NCBI RefSeq assembly: GCF_040096615.1
Contig: NZ_JBBMEJ010000013.1
Coordinates: 1-64,000 of the forward strand
DNA from: Blautia_A aquisgranensis
GTDB taxonomy: Bacteria > Bacillota > Clostridia > Lachnospirales > Lachnospiraceae
Reading direction: 5' to 3'
Length of the DNA: 64,000 bases
In this document: piece by piece, positions 52,626 to 61,003 of the stretch
Position numbering within the stretch: the first letter of the stretch is position 1
Layout: each line of letters begins with the position of its first letter
Notes under the pieces: model-generated
The model's input: the letters and a program-made list of their open reading frames with translations, nothing else
The model's database searches: none
What the model was told of the DNA's origin: nothing
Program-made: the position numbers and the translations under genes

Positions 52626-53810
52626 TTAGTGATGGAACAGTCTGATTCCTGTAAATGCCATTACCATTCCATATTTGTTGCATGTCTCGATAACTGCATC
52701 ATCACGGACAGATCCACCTGGCTCTGCGATATATTTCACGCCACTCTTATGTGCACGCTCGATGTTATCACTGAATGGGAAGAACGCATCAGAACCAAGA
52801 GTTACATCGGTAAGGCCATCCAGCCATGCTCTCTTCTCTTCTTTTGTAAATACCTCCGGTTTCTCTGTGAAAGTTTTTTCCCAGGTGCCATCAGCCAGAA
52901 CATCCATGTACTCATCACCAATGTAAACATCGATCGCATTGTCTCTCTCTGCACGTGTGATGCTGTCTTTAAATGGAAGGTTCAGTACTTTCGGGCACTG
53001 ACGGAGATACCAGTTATCTGCCTTCTGTCCTGCAAGACGTGTACAGTGAACACGTGACTGCTGTCCTGCACCCACACCGATCGCCTGTCCATCTTTTACA
53101 AAGCATACGGAATTGGACTGTGTATATTTCAGAACAATCAGGGAAACCTTAAGATCTCTCTTCGCTTCCTCTGTAAGTTCCTTATTCTCGGTTACGATAT
53201 TGGCGATCAGTTCGTCATCAATGGCAAGCTCCTGACGACCCTGCTCAAAAGTAACACCAAATACCTGTTTATGCTCCAGTGGTTCCGGAACATAATTCTC
53301 ATCGATCTGGATCACATTGTAGTTTCCTTTTTTCTTCTGTTTCAGGATCTCCAGTGCTTCCTCTGTGTATCCTGGTGCGATAACACCATCAGAAACCTCT
53401 CTTTTGATCAGCATTGCGGTATCTTTGTCGCAGACATCAGAAAGAGAAATGAAATCACCAAAAGATGACATACGATCTGCGCCTCTTGCTCTTGCATACG
53501 CACATGCGAGCGGCGAAAAATTCTTCCAGTCCATATCATCTACCCAGTAGATCTTGGCCAGTGTTTCTGTAAGAGGAAGTCCGATCGCTGCACCTGCCGG
53601 AGATACATGCTTGAAAGATGTTGCTGCCGGAAGTCCGGTTGCTTTCTTAAGATCACGTACAAGCTGCCAGCCATTAAATGCATCCAGGAAATTGATATAT
53701 CCTGGTTTTCCGGAAAGTACCTGGATCGGAAGATCACTTCCGTCTGCCATGTAGATCTTAGATGGTTTCTGATTCGGGTTGCATCCGTATTTTAACTGTA
53801 ATTCTTTCAT
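52626..53810 (-). CDS. purH: AICAR formyltransferase (stand-alone PurH domain)
   Basis: 394 residues, homologous to the C-terminal transformylase domain of PurH: LKYGCNPNQKPSKIYM, TSFKHVSPAGAAIGLPL with the catalytic Lys-His pair, IGVGAGQQSRVHCTRLAG, AFFPFSDNIERAHKSGVKYI. It transfers a formyl group from 10-formyl-THF to AICAR, giving FAICAR. The cyclohydrolase half of PurH is missing and is replaced by the separate PurO-like protein encoded 36 bases upstream. Both are under a ZTP riboswitch. AAAGGAGG precedes the ATG. Confidence 0.92.
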   Translation of the reverse strand: MKELQLKYGCNPNQKPSKIYMADGSDLPIQVLSGKPGYINFLDAFNGWQLVRDLKKATGLPAATSFKHVSPAGAAIGLPLTETLAKIYWVDDMDWKNFSPLACAYARARGADRMSSFGDFISLSDVCDKDTAMLIKREVSDGVIAPGYTEEALEILKQKKKGNYNVIQIDENYVPEPLEHKQVFGVTFEQGRQELAIDDELIANIVTENKELTEEAKRDLKVSLIVLKYTQSNSVCFVKDGQAIGVGAGQQSRVHCTRLAGQKADNWYLRQCPKVLNLPFKDSITRAERDNAIDVYIGDEYMDVLADGTWEKTFTEKPEVFTKEEKRAWLDGLTDVTLGSDAFFPFSDNIERAHKSGVKYIAEPGGSVRDDAVIETCNKYGMVMAFTGIRLFHH

Positions 53811-53846
53811 GGAAAAAATCCTCCTTTTTGACGATGACGATTACTT

Positions 53847-54560
53847 TTATTTATTCTTGTTTACAATTCTGGATTCATATTTACCGGTCTCAATGTCAAT
53901 GAAACGTACAAACAGTGAAACCTTGTTATCCTGGTTCAGGCTCTCCCAGAGGAGCTTCGTAAAGTTATCGATATCGTTCGGGATCTCTACCGGCTTCGGC
54001 TCTCCCTCAAAACTTGGAAGCGGATTTCCATCGCATTTATATGTGTGAATAAAACGTCCCTGTCCCGCTGCTGCATTCTCATAAGCAAAAGTATAACGGA
54101 GACAGGAATCCGGATCTCCCTGATTGCTCTTTAAGATGGACATTGCATAGTTAAATTTACCATTTTCAACATGAAGCACACCGGAAATACGAGGTGTATA
54201 GTTCGGTGCATCCGGCTCAAACTCTCTTGTACGGAGAGACTGTTCAAAAGTAAGTTGTCTGTCCATTCCCTCATAAATAGTATCTGTCTGGTCACCATTC
54301 GTCACAATGGTCTTATTTCCAAGAACACGCACCGGCGCATAAATGATCAGGCTCGGATCTGTAAGCTTGGACGGGTCAAAAGCCTGTGTGCGGATTCCTT
54401 CACCATCCTCCACAAAAATACGGTTTCTGCTGTTCTCGCTTCTTCCCATGATGAAGTATGCTGTGACTGCATGCTTTCCATCAGCGGAACGGCCGATCAC
54501 GATTCCTCTTCCCGGATAGGAATTCTCTTTCAGTTCTTTCTCAAGTGAAAATGTAGTCAT
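53847..54560 (-). CDS. purO: IMP cyclohydrolase, archaeal PurO type
   Basis: 237 residues with the PurO fold signatures YPGRGIVIGRSADGKHAVTA, YFIMGRSENSRNRIF, GNKTIVTNGDQTDTIYEG and SCLRYTFAYENAAAGQG-like C-terminal residues. PurO closes the ring of FAICAR to give IMP, the last step of de novo synthesis. It is rare in bacteria outside Clostridia and pairs with the stand-alone formyltransferase next door. The start is the first ATG after the riboswitch; AAGGAGGATTGTGAAAA lies upstream. Confidence 0.88.
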   Translation of the reverse strand: MTTFSLEKELKENSYPGRGIVIGRSADGKHAVTAYFIMGRSENSRNRIFVEDGEGIRTQAFDPSKLTDPSLIIYAPVRVLGNKTIVTNGDQTDTIYEGMDRQLTFEQSLRTREFEPDAPNYTPRISGVLHVENGKFNYAMSILKSNQGDPDSCLRYTFAYENAAAGQGRFIHTYKCDGNPLPSFEGEPKPVEIPNDIDNFTKLLWESLNQDNKVSLFVRFIDIETGKYESRIVNKNK

Positions 54561-54611
54561 TTTTCACAATCCTCCTTGTCTGTTATAAGGCCCGGTGCTC
54601 CAGGTAGATTA

Positions 54612-54654
54612 CAAAAAAACCGCCTGGGCACCCCGTTATCAGGCGCCCAGGCGG
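54612..54654 (-). terminator. Riboswitch-controlled terminator before purO
   Basis: On the minus strand CCGCCTGGGC (54654-54645) pairs with GCCCAGGCGG (54629-54620) and is followed by seven T. Its 5' arm is also the conserved 3' end of the ZTP aptamer, so ligand binding should prevent terminator formation. Confidence 0.9.
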
Positions 54655-54715
54655 TCGGCTTCTCAATTCGCTGCACTCCCCGTAGGTAATCCTACTCTCC
54701 GCCAGTCATGCAGCT
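54643..54715 (-). ncRNA. ZTP/ZMP (pfl) riboswitch
   Basis: Minus-strand RNA with the pfl-motif hallmarks: GACTGGCGGAGAG at the 5' part, a hairpin, CGGGGAGTGCAGC, and the invariant CCGCCTGGGC at the 3' end (54654-54645). The aptamer senses ZMP/ZTP, which build up when 10-formyl-THF is scarce. Here it leads into purO and the AICAR formyltransferase, the enzyme that consumes ZMP, so the logic is direct substrate induction by anti-termination. Confidence 0.9.
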
Positions 54716-54787
54716 TCTGGTGTTATACTACAATACTTCTTCTGAATTTTCAAGTCCTAATTTTCAGAAATTATTTTTTCGCATATA

Positions 54788-55645
54788 TTATTTTCCCTGT
54801 AATGCGTAATCTTCCTGAATCTGTGCGGCAATATCTTCCTTCATCTGGATCCAGGCATCCGGATTTTCCACATAATATTTCGGGCAGTCTTTACCTGTGA
54901 CATCATAATGACGGATCACCTGATCTGTTCCAAGTCCAAAGCGGGTGCAGAGCCACGCTGTCAGCTTCACAGCCGAGCTGTAGGTCGCGTCATTAAACTG
55001 TCCTGTTTCGTCAGGATGGCAGCATTCGATGGATATGGTATCCACATTTCTGGAATTGGTGGCATAGGACATCTCGGAAGTCGGGATACACTGTACCACC
55101 TCGCCTTCCAGTCCTACTACAAAATGACTGCTCACCTTATTCTCCTGCGTTGTGGCAAGATTTTCAAAATAATCTCTGTTAGACATTGCTGTGGAGCCGG
55201 GATTCGCCGTATAGTGAATAGCTATATAATTCACCTGTTCGATGGGCAGCTGAGGTCTGGAATAGGGATTTGGTGTCAGAAGCTCCACGTCTATATACGG
55301 AGCACCTTCTTTTTGCCACTGCTCAGGGCCACTGGATTCGTTATCTCCTGAAGAACCATCATTCTGCCCGGCATTCAATTCATTCTGCTCCAGACGCATC
55401 TCAAAAAATCCGTATCCCACTGCACAGACAGCGACTGCTACGATCACTACTATGAGGATCAGCACCATACGCTGCAAAATATTTCTCCTTCCCTTTCTGT
55501 GAGAAGTTCTCTTCTTTCCGGCAGTTTTGGCTGTTTTTTTGCTCTGGGTTTCCGAAGAGGCTTTTTTTACGGAAACAGGCCGCCCGCTATGGGACGGCCT
55601 GGGTGACTTCTTAACTGTCTTGCCTGTTTTTCCTTTATTATTCAT
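54788..55645 (-). CDS. N-acetylmuramoyl-L-alanine amidase (Amidase_2), membrane-anchored
   Basis: 285 residues. A very basic cytoplasmic N terminus (about 55 residues rich in K, S, R) is followed by one helix (MVLILIVVIVAVAVCAVGYG) and an acidic/Ser linker. The amidase domain has YIAIHYTANPGSTAMSNRDY with a zinc His, VSSHFVVGLEGEVVQCIP, SIECCHPDETG and the zinc ligands in VIRHYDVTGKDCPKYY. It cleaves the peptide from muramic acid at the outer face. The first codons overlap the end of guaB by 8 bases. Confidence 0.9.
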   Translation of the reverse strand: MNNKGKTGKTVKKSPRPSHSGRPVSVKKASSETQSKKTAKTAGKKRTSHRKGRRNILQRMVLILIVVIVAVAVCAVGYGFFEMRLEQNELNAGQNDGSSGDNESSGPEQWQKEGAPYIDVELLTPNPYSRPQLPIEQVNYIAIHYTANPGSTAMSNRDYFENLATTQENKVSSHFVVGLEGEVVQCIPTSEMSYATNSRNVDTISIECCHPDETGQFNDATYSSAVKLTAWLCTRFGLGTDQVIRHYDVTGKDCPKYYVENPDAWIQMKEDIAAQIQEDYALQGK

Positions 55646-57092
55646 CTACACTGTAGTTCGGAGCTTCTTTTGTGATATGGATATCATGCGGATGTGACTC
55701 CTTAAGAGATGCAGCGGAGATCTTGATGAATCTGCCTGTTGTCTTAAGCTTCTCGATGTTCTCGGCTCCACAGTAACCCATACCGGATCTTAAACCACCG
55801 ATCAGCTGGAATACAGTATCTTCAACATGTCCCTTGTATGCAACACGTCCCTCAACACCTTCCGGAACAAGCTTCTTGGCATTCTCCTGGAAGTAACGGT
55901 CTTTACTTCCGTTCTCCATGGCTGCAATGGATCCCATTCCACGGTATACTTTGTATTTTCTTCCCTGATAGAGCTCGAATGTTCCCGGGCTCTCATCACA
56001 TCCTGCGAACATACTTCCCATCATGCAGACATTCGCACCGGCTGCGATCGCCTTGGTAATATCTCCGGAATACTTGATACCTCCATCTGCAATGATCGGG
56101 ATTCCGTAACGGTCTGCAACCTCATAGCAGTCCATAACAGCTGTTACCTGCGGTACACCGATACCTGCAACAACTCGTGTTGTACAGATAGATCCAGGTC
56201 CGATACCAACCTTAACTGCATCTACACCAGCCTCGATCAGAGCCTTGGTAGCTGCACCTGTTGCAACGTTACCTGCAATAACCTGAAGATCAGGATATGC
56301 TGCCTTGATCTCGCGTACTGCTCTTAAAATATTCTCAGAATGTCCATGTGCGGAATCAATAACAATAACATCAACGTTAGCCTTCACAAGTGCATCCACA
56401 CGTGCAAGTACATTCGCTGTGATACCTACAGCAGCACCACAGAGAAGACGTCCCTGTGCATCCTTGGCTGCAAGCGGATATTTGATCTGTTTCTCGATAT
56501 CCTTGATGGTAATGAGTCCTTTTAAATTAAAGTCGTCATCTACAATGGGTAATTTCTCCTTACGGGATCTGGCAAGGATCTTCTTGGCATCCTCAAGTGT
56601 GATTCCTTCCTTGGCTGTGATCAGTCCTTCTGAAGTCATGCACTCCTTGATCTTTCTGGAGAAATCTGTCTCAAACTTAAGATCACGGTTCGTGATGATA
56701 CCTACAAGCTTTCTGCCTTCTGTGATAGGAACACCGGAAATACGATATTTCGCCATAAGATCATTTGCATCTTTCAGTGTATGCTCCGGTGAAAGATAGA
56801 ACGGATCTGTGATAACACCGTTCTCAGAACGTTTAACCTTGTCAACCTCTTCTGCCTGTGCCTCGATGGACATGTTCTTATGGATGATACCGATACCACC
56901 CTGTCTGGCCATGGCGATTGCCATTCTGTGCTCTGTAACTGTGTCCATTCCCGCACTCATCATGGGGATATTCAGCTTTACTTTCTTGGTTAAATACGTT
57001 GAAACATCAACCTGATTCGGAATTACTTTAGAATAAGCCGGAACCAGCAGGACGTCATCAAACGTAATGCCTTCACCAATAATAGTACCCAT
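55638..57092 (-). CDS. guaB: IMP dehydrogenase
   Basis: 484 residues. The TIM barrel starts with GITFDDVLLVPAYS. A CBS pair is inserted at about 95-205 (DANDLMAKYRISGVPITEGR, ILARSRKEKLPIVDDDFNLK). The catalytic loop GIGPGSICTTRVVAGIGVPQ has the active Cys, followed by IIADGGIKYSGDITKAIAAG and the flap GSKDRYFQ. It oxidises IMP to XMP, the committed step to GTP. Together with PurO upstream it forms a purine section. GGGAGG precedes the ATG. Confidence 0.97.
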   Translation of the reverse strand: MGTIIGEGITFDDVLLVPAYSKVIPNQVDVSTYLTKKVKLNIPMMSAGMDTVTEHRMAIAMARQGGIGIIHKNMSIEAQAEEVDKVKRSENGVITDPFYLSPEHTLKDANDLMAKYRISGVPITEGRKLVGIITNRDLKFETDFSRKIKECMTSEGLITAKEGITLEDAKKILARSRKEKLPIVDDDFNLKGLITIKDIEKQIKYPLAAKDAQGRLLCGAAVGITANVLARVDALVKANVDVIVIDSAHGHSENILRAVREIKAAYPDLQVIAGNVATGAATKALIEAGVDAVKVGIGPGSICTTRVVAGIGVPQVTAVMDCYEVADRYGIPIIADGGIKYSGDITKAIAAGANVCMMGSMFAGCDESPGTFELYQGRKYKVYRGMGSIAAMENGSKDRYFQENAKKLVPEGVEGRVAYKGHVEDTVFQLIGGLRSGMGYCGAENIEKLKTTGRFIKISAASLKESHPHDIHITKEAPNYSVDE

Positions 57093-57161
57093 TGCATTTC
57101 CTCCCTTGTGTAAGATATTTTTTAAATTTGTGAACTAGTGTAACAAAAAACAAGATACGTG

Positions 57162-57665
57162 TCAATCTAAAAAAACTTTACTTGGCGCTGAATTTTTCAT
57201 GGTGTTGGCCAGATGGTCATCCAGCTCCAGGATTATTTTGCAGGTTTCTCCGCCGTCTCTGGTGATCATCGCATAACGCTTGTGATCCTCAATACCGGAG
57301 GAAAAATCCATTGTTTTCATCTTCTGATTGCCGTTGTAATAATCCATTCTGTGGGATTTCAGCGGTGCCACAAGATCTGCATCGGAAAGCTGAAGAGATT
57401 TCACTCTTTTTCTCTTGGATTTTGACATGATCATGTCGATATCCAGCTCACCATTGACAAAAAGATACTCGTATTCCAGATCTGTCTTCGGTATCACAAA
57501 ATAACATGCCACACCAAGAGCGATCGCCGGAACCAGCAGAAGTCCGTTAAAAACAAGGCCTCCCAGAACCATGATCACAGTCAGCACAATAAGACCGTAT
57601 TTTACAACAAGATCCTTCGCTGTCTGCTGCTTCTTTACCAGAAGCTCTGAATATAAGTCACTCAT
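57162..57665 (-). CDS. DUF6106-like membrane protein
   Basis: 167 residues from ATG 57665 (AAAGGAAGAAGC upstream). One or two hydrophobic helices (YGLIVLTVIMVLGGLVFNGL, LLVPAIALGVACYFVI) are followed by a soluble domain (YEYLFVNGELDIDMIMSKSK, DFSSGIEDHKRYAMITRDGG, NSAPSKVFLD). It matches an uncharacterised Lachnospiraceae family. It lies 69 bases upstream of guaB on the same strand. Function unknown. Confidence 0.7.
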   Translation of the reverse strand: MSDLYSELLVKKQQTAKDLVVKYGLIVLTVIMVLGGLVFNGLLLVPAIALGVACYFVIPKTDLEYEYLFVNGELDIDMIMSKSKRKRVKSLQLSDADLVAPLKSHRMDYYNGNQKMKTMDFSSGIEDHKRYAMITRDGGETCKIILELDDHLANTMKNSAPSKVFLD

Positions 57666-57712
57666 TTGCTTCTTCCTTTCGTAATTTACTGACTTTTTTT
57701 GATTATAACACA

Positions 57713-57748
57713 AAAAGAGAGCCGCGTCTATGACGCAGGCCCTCTCAT
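57713..57748 (-). terminator. Terminator of groESL
   Basis: On the minus strand GAGAGGGC...GCGTC pairs imperfectly with GACGC...GGCTCTC and is followed by TTTTTG, 32 bases after the groEL stop. Confidence 0.65.
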
Positions 57749-57780
57749 TTTGTGAATTATTTCACCTGCTCAGCTGATAA

Positions 57781-59400
57781 TTACATCATTCCCATTCCCG
57801 GGTTTGGTGCCGGAGCAGGAGTATCCTCTTTGATTGTGGAAACTACAGCCTCTGTTGTAAGGAGTGTAGATGCAACGCTTGTAGCGTTCTGCAGAGCACT
57901 TCTTGTAACCTTGGCCGGGTCAAGAATTCCGTTCTCAACCATGTTTACGTATTTCTCATTCAGTGCATCGAAGCCTGTACCTACCTCAGACTCTCTTACT
58001 TTGTTGATGATAACAGAGCCTTCCAGTCCTGCATTTGCAGCGATGTGGAACAGAGGAGCCTCAAGAGCTTTCATGATAACAGCTGCGCCTGTCTTCTCGT
58101 CTCCCTCAAGTGTTGCAACAAGTTTTGCAACCTCTTTGGATGCGTGGATGTAAGCAGATCCGCCACCTGCGATGATACCTTCCTCAACAGCTGCTCTTGT
58201 TGCTGCAAGAGCATCCTCAAGACGAAGTTTTGCTTCTTTCATCTCTGTCTCAGTAGCAGCACCTACACGGATAACAGCTACACCACCAGCCAGTTTTGCA
58301 AGTCTTTCCTGAAGTTTTTCTTTATCGAACTCGGATTTTGTCTCCTCGATCTGCGCACGGATCTGAGCAACACGTTTTGCGATGGCATCTTTATCGCCAA
58401 GGCCGTCAACGATAACTGTATTCTCTTTTGCAACCTTAACGGATTTTGCACGTCCGAGCTGCTCCATTTTAGCTTCCTTCAGATCAAGACCGAGCTCGTC
58501 AGAGATCACCTGTCCGCCTGTCAGGATCGCGATATCCTGAAGCATCTCTTTTCTTCTGTCACCATAGCCAGGTGCTTTAACAGCTACTACCTGGAAGGTT
58601 CCTCTCAGTTTGTTAACGATCAGGGTTGTGAGAGCCTCACCCTCAACATCTTCTGCAATGATGAGAAGCTTTGCACCAGCCTGAACAACCTGCTCAAGAA
58701 GCGGAAGGATCTCCTGGATGTTGCTGATCTTCTTATCTGTGATCAGAATATACGGATCATCAAGAGTTGCCTCCATCTTCTCCATATCTGTAGACATGTA
58801 TGCGGAAATATATCCACGGTCAAACTGCATACCTTCAACAAGGTCAAGCTCTGTATGCATGGTCTTGGACTCCTCAACAGTGATAACACCATCCTTGGAA
58901 ACCTTCTCCATAGCGTCTGCAACCAGCTGTCCAACCTGCTCATCACTTGCAGAGATTGCGGCTACATTAGCGATCTGAGCTTTTCCGTTGATTGCCTGGC
59001 TCATGTTCTTGATTGCTTCTACTGCAACATCTGTTGCTTTTTTCATTCCTTTTCTGAGGATGATCGGGTTCGCTCCTGCTGCCAGGTTCTTCATTCCCTC
59101 ATGTACCATTGCCTGTGCAAGTACGGTTGCTGTTGTAGTACCATCACCAGCTACATCGTTTGTCTTGGATGCAACCTCTTTGATGATCTGAGCACCCATA
59201 TTCTCGAATCCGTCCTCAAGCTCGATCTCTTTTGCAATGGAAACACCATCGTTTGTGATAAGCGGAGCACCGAAAGATTTGTCAAGTACTACATTTCTTC
59301 CTTTCGGTCCAAGTGTTACTCTTACTGTATCGGCAAGTTTGTTTACACCAGCCTCAAGTGCTGCTCTTGCTTCTGCGCCGTATTTAATTTCTTTTGCCAT
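57781..59400 (-). CDS. groEL: Chaperonin GroEL
   Basis: 539 residues, full length: MAKEIKYGAEARAALEAGVN, the ATP-binding VTLGPKGRNVVLDKSFGAPL and AGDGTTTATVLAQAM, the apical ERGYIS-like FDRGYISAYMSTDMEKME, and the C-terminal PNPGMGMM tail. The start is ATG 59400 with GGAGGT upstream, not the ATG two codons earlier. It folds proteins in the cytosol with GroES, encoded 47 bases upstream, under CIRCE/HrcA control. Confidence 0.98.
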   Translation of the reverse strand: MAKEIKYGAEARAALEAGVNKLADTVRVTLGPKGRNVVLDKSFGAPLITNDGVSIAKEIELEDGFENMGAQIIKEVASKTNDVAGDGTTTATVLAQAMVHEGMKNLAAGANPIILRKGMKKATDVAVEAIKNMSQAINGKAQIANVAAISASDEQVGQLVADAMEKVSKDGVITVEESKTMHTELDLVEGMQFDRGYISAYMSTDMEKMEATLDDPYILITDKKISNIQEILPLLEQVVQAGAKLLIIAEDVEGEALTTLIVNKLRGTFQVVAVKAPGYGDRRKEMLQDIAILTGGQVISDELGLDLKEAKMEQLGRAKSVKVAKENTVIVDGLGDKDAIAKRVAQIRAQIEETKSEFDKEKLQERLAKLAGGVAVIRVGAATETEMKEAKLRLEDALAATRAAVEEGIIAGGGSAYIHASKEVAKLVATLEGDEKTGAAVIMKALEAPLFHIAANAGLEGSVIINKVRESEVGTGFDALNEKYVNMVENGILDPAKVTRSALQNATSVASTLLTTEAVVSTIKEDTPAPAPNPGMGMM

Positions 59401-59447
59401 GATCAAATGACCTCCTGTTTATATTTATATACGATAAGCTGTTTATA

Positions 59448-59732
59448 TTATTTAATAATTGCAAGGATATCTTCCTGTTTAACGATGATGTAATCTGTTC
59501 CATCCATCTTAACTTCTGTTCCTGCATATTTGGAGTAGATAACAGTGTTTCCAACTTCTACTTCCATCTTAACTTCTTTACCGTTTACAACTCCGCCAGG
59601 GCCAACTGCGATAACCTCTGCCTGCTGTGGTTTCTCCTGTGCCTGTCCCGGAAGTACGATTCCGGATGCTGTTGTCTCTTCTGCTTCAACCTGTTTTAAT
59701 ACTACTCTGTCGCCTAAAGGTACTAACTTCAT
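59448..59732 (-). CDS. groES: Co-chaperonin GroES
   Basis: 94 residues with LVPLGDRVVLKQVEAEETTA, the mobile loop TASGIVLPGQAQEKPQQAEV, and the end VKMDGTDYIIVKQEDILAII. It caps GroEL. AAAGGAGG precedes the ATG, and a CIRCE operator lies 40 bases upstream. Confidence 0.98.
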   Translation of the reverse strand: MKLVPLGDRVVLKQVEAEETTASGIVLPGQAQEKPQQAEVIAVGPGGVVNGKEVKMEVEVGNTVIYSKYAGTEVKMDGTDYIIVKQEDILAIIK

Positions 59733-59771
59733 GATCTATGTTCCTCCTTTATAAGTTCCATTTTTCGCTTG

Positions 59772-59798
59772 CTAGCACTCACTTTCTACGAGTGCTAA
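59772..59798 (-). promoter_or_regulatory. CIRCE operator of groESL
   Basis: CTAGCACTC-N9-GAGTGCTAA, one base from the consensus TTAGCACTC-N9-GAGTGCTAA. It is the binding site of the heat-shock repressor HrcA. Confidence 0.95.
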
Positions 59799-59809
59799 TC
59801 ACTATGGCT

Positions 59810-59838
59810 ATATTAGTTAATTTCACGTTTTTTCGCAA
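59810..59838 (-). promoter_or_regulatory. Promoter of groESL
   Basis: On the minus strand TTGCGA (59838-59833), a 17-base spacer and TAATAT (59815-59810); the CIRCE element starts 11 bases downstream. Confidence 0.8.
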
Positions 59839-59992
59839 CTCTTTTAATATATAGTTTTTCTGATGTATACTCTTGTTTTCTCTTTTATTCTCTTGTTTTC
59901 TCTTATTTTCTTAATTTCATTATTTATTTTGTTTTTTTCTTAAGCACTGCTTATTGCTTTTCGCAGCCCGCCGGTACTTACCTTATTCCGTT
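59839..59992. other. AT-rich gene-free spacer upstream of groESL
   Basis: Low-complexity T/C-rich sequence with repeated TCTTGTTTTCTCTT units (59870-59905). No coding or RNA feature is visible. Confidence 0.5.
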
Positions 59993-60031
59993 AAAAAAAG
60001 AGACCTCCCGGTGATAACGGGCAGTCTCTTT
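59993..60031 (-). terminator. Terminator of codY
   Basis: AAAGAGAC pairs with GTCTCTTT, enclosing an inner CCCGTTATCACCGGG hairpin; seven T follow on the minus strand. Confidence 0.85.
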
Positions 60032-60070
60032 CGTCACGTGCTTCATTCTATCTGGTCAAAACATTTAACC

Positions 60071-60856
60071 TTATGCCTTCTTATTTCTCTGTGCTTTGAT
60101 CTCCTCAAGTTCGTCAAAGATCACTTCGTTGAGAACCTTGATGTAGGTTCCCTTCATTCCGGAAGAACGGGATTCGATCACGCCTGCACTCTCGAACTTA
60201 CGCAGTGCATTTACGATCACAGATCTTGTGATGCCGACTCTGTCAGCGATCTTGCTGGCAACAAGGATTCCCTCATCTCCATCCAACTCATCAAAAATGT
60301 GAATGATTGCTTCAAGCTCTGAGAAGGACAGTGTACTGAATGCAGATTTCACGATCTGCTGTTTCCTGTCTTCTTCGGCATTCTCATCATGAACCGCACG
60401 CATCATCTCCAGGCCTACGACTGTTGTGCCGTATTCACTGACAATGATATCCTCAATATCATAAGGATGATCATTGCGGTACATGAACAATGTTCCCAGT
60501 CTCTCACCTGCAATATCGATTGGATTCACGATTCCCTGATAGTTTCCGGGTACATGTTCGAAACCAAGTGTCTGGAGATTAACATTCTCCTTTGTGGAAA
60601 GAACGCCAAGAAATCTTTCGTTCAATAACGGATCGATGTGTCCGCCAATCTTATCGTCGATCAATTCTGTGATCTCATCCACACCCGGACAAATACTAAC
60701 TCCCAGAACCTTACCTTTCTTACTGAGTACCAGGATATTGGAACTTAAGGTTTCCATGAGCACCTGGCAAATGTCGTTAAACACTACCTTGCTTGAACTA
60801 CTGTTATGCAGAAGCTTGTTGATCTTTCTAGTTTTATCTAGCAACTGAACGCTCAT
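60071..60856 (-). CDS. codY: GTP- and branched-chain-amino-acid-sensing repressor CodY
   Basis: 261 residues. The N-terminal GAF domain (QLLDKTRKINKLLHNSSSSK, YRNDHPYDIEDIIVSEYGTT) binds effectors. The C-terminal winged HTH has ASKIADRVGITRSVIVNALR, then KFESAGVIESRSSGMKGTYI. CodY represses nutrient-stress genes when GTP and branched-chain amino acids are plentiful. GAAAGGAGG precedes the ATG. It lies after topA, but has its own promoter. Confidence 0.96.
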   Translation of the reverse strand: MSVQLLDKTRKINKLLHNSSSSKVVFNDICQVLMETLSSNILVLSKKGKVLGVSICPGVDEITELIDDKIGGHIDPLLNERFLGVLSTKENVNLQTLGFEHVPGNYQGIVNPIDIAGERLGTLFMYRNDHPYDIEDIIVSEYGTTVVGLEMMRAVHDENAEEDRKQQIVKSAFSTLSFSELEAIIHIFDELDGDEGILVASKIADRVGITRSVIVNALRKFESAGVIESRSSGMKGTYIKVLNEVIFDELEEIKAQRNKKA

Positions 60857-60907
60857 TTTTTCCTCCTTTCACTTTCGTACCTTGAAAGAAATCGTTTTTC
60901 TAGTCTA

Positions 60908-60936
60908 ATATTACACGTTATTCTGGAAATTTACAA
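60908..60936 (-). promoter_or_regulatory. Promoter of codY
   Basis: On the minus strand TTGTAA (60936-60931), a 17-base spacer, then TAATAT (60913-60908), 52 bases before the codY ATG. Confidence 0.7.
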
Positions 60937-61003
60937 GACATTTTTATATTTTTTTCATTTTTAACGGGCTTTTCTGAAAATTGGTAGAAAAGCATTTATT
61001 CGA

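Noticed and set aside
58045..59493. Plus-strand open frame of 482 codons across groEL
   Set aside because: Cys- and Ser-rich antisense of a conserved gene with no ribosome site; a coding shadow.
59860..59910. TCTTGTTTTCTCTT repeats as a CRISPR or regulatory array
   Set aside because: Two or three adjacent low-complexity units without spacers; no CRISPR array or cas gene is seen anywhere in the window.
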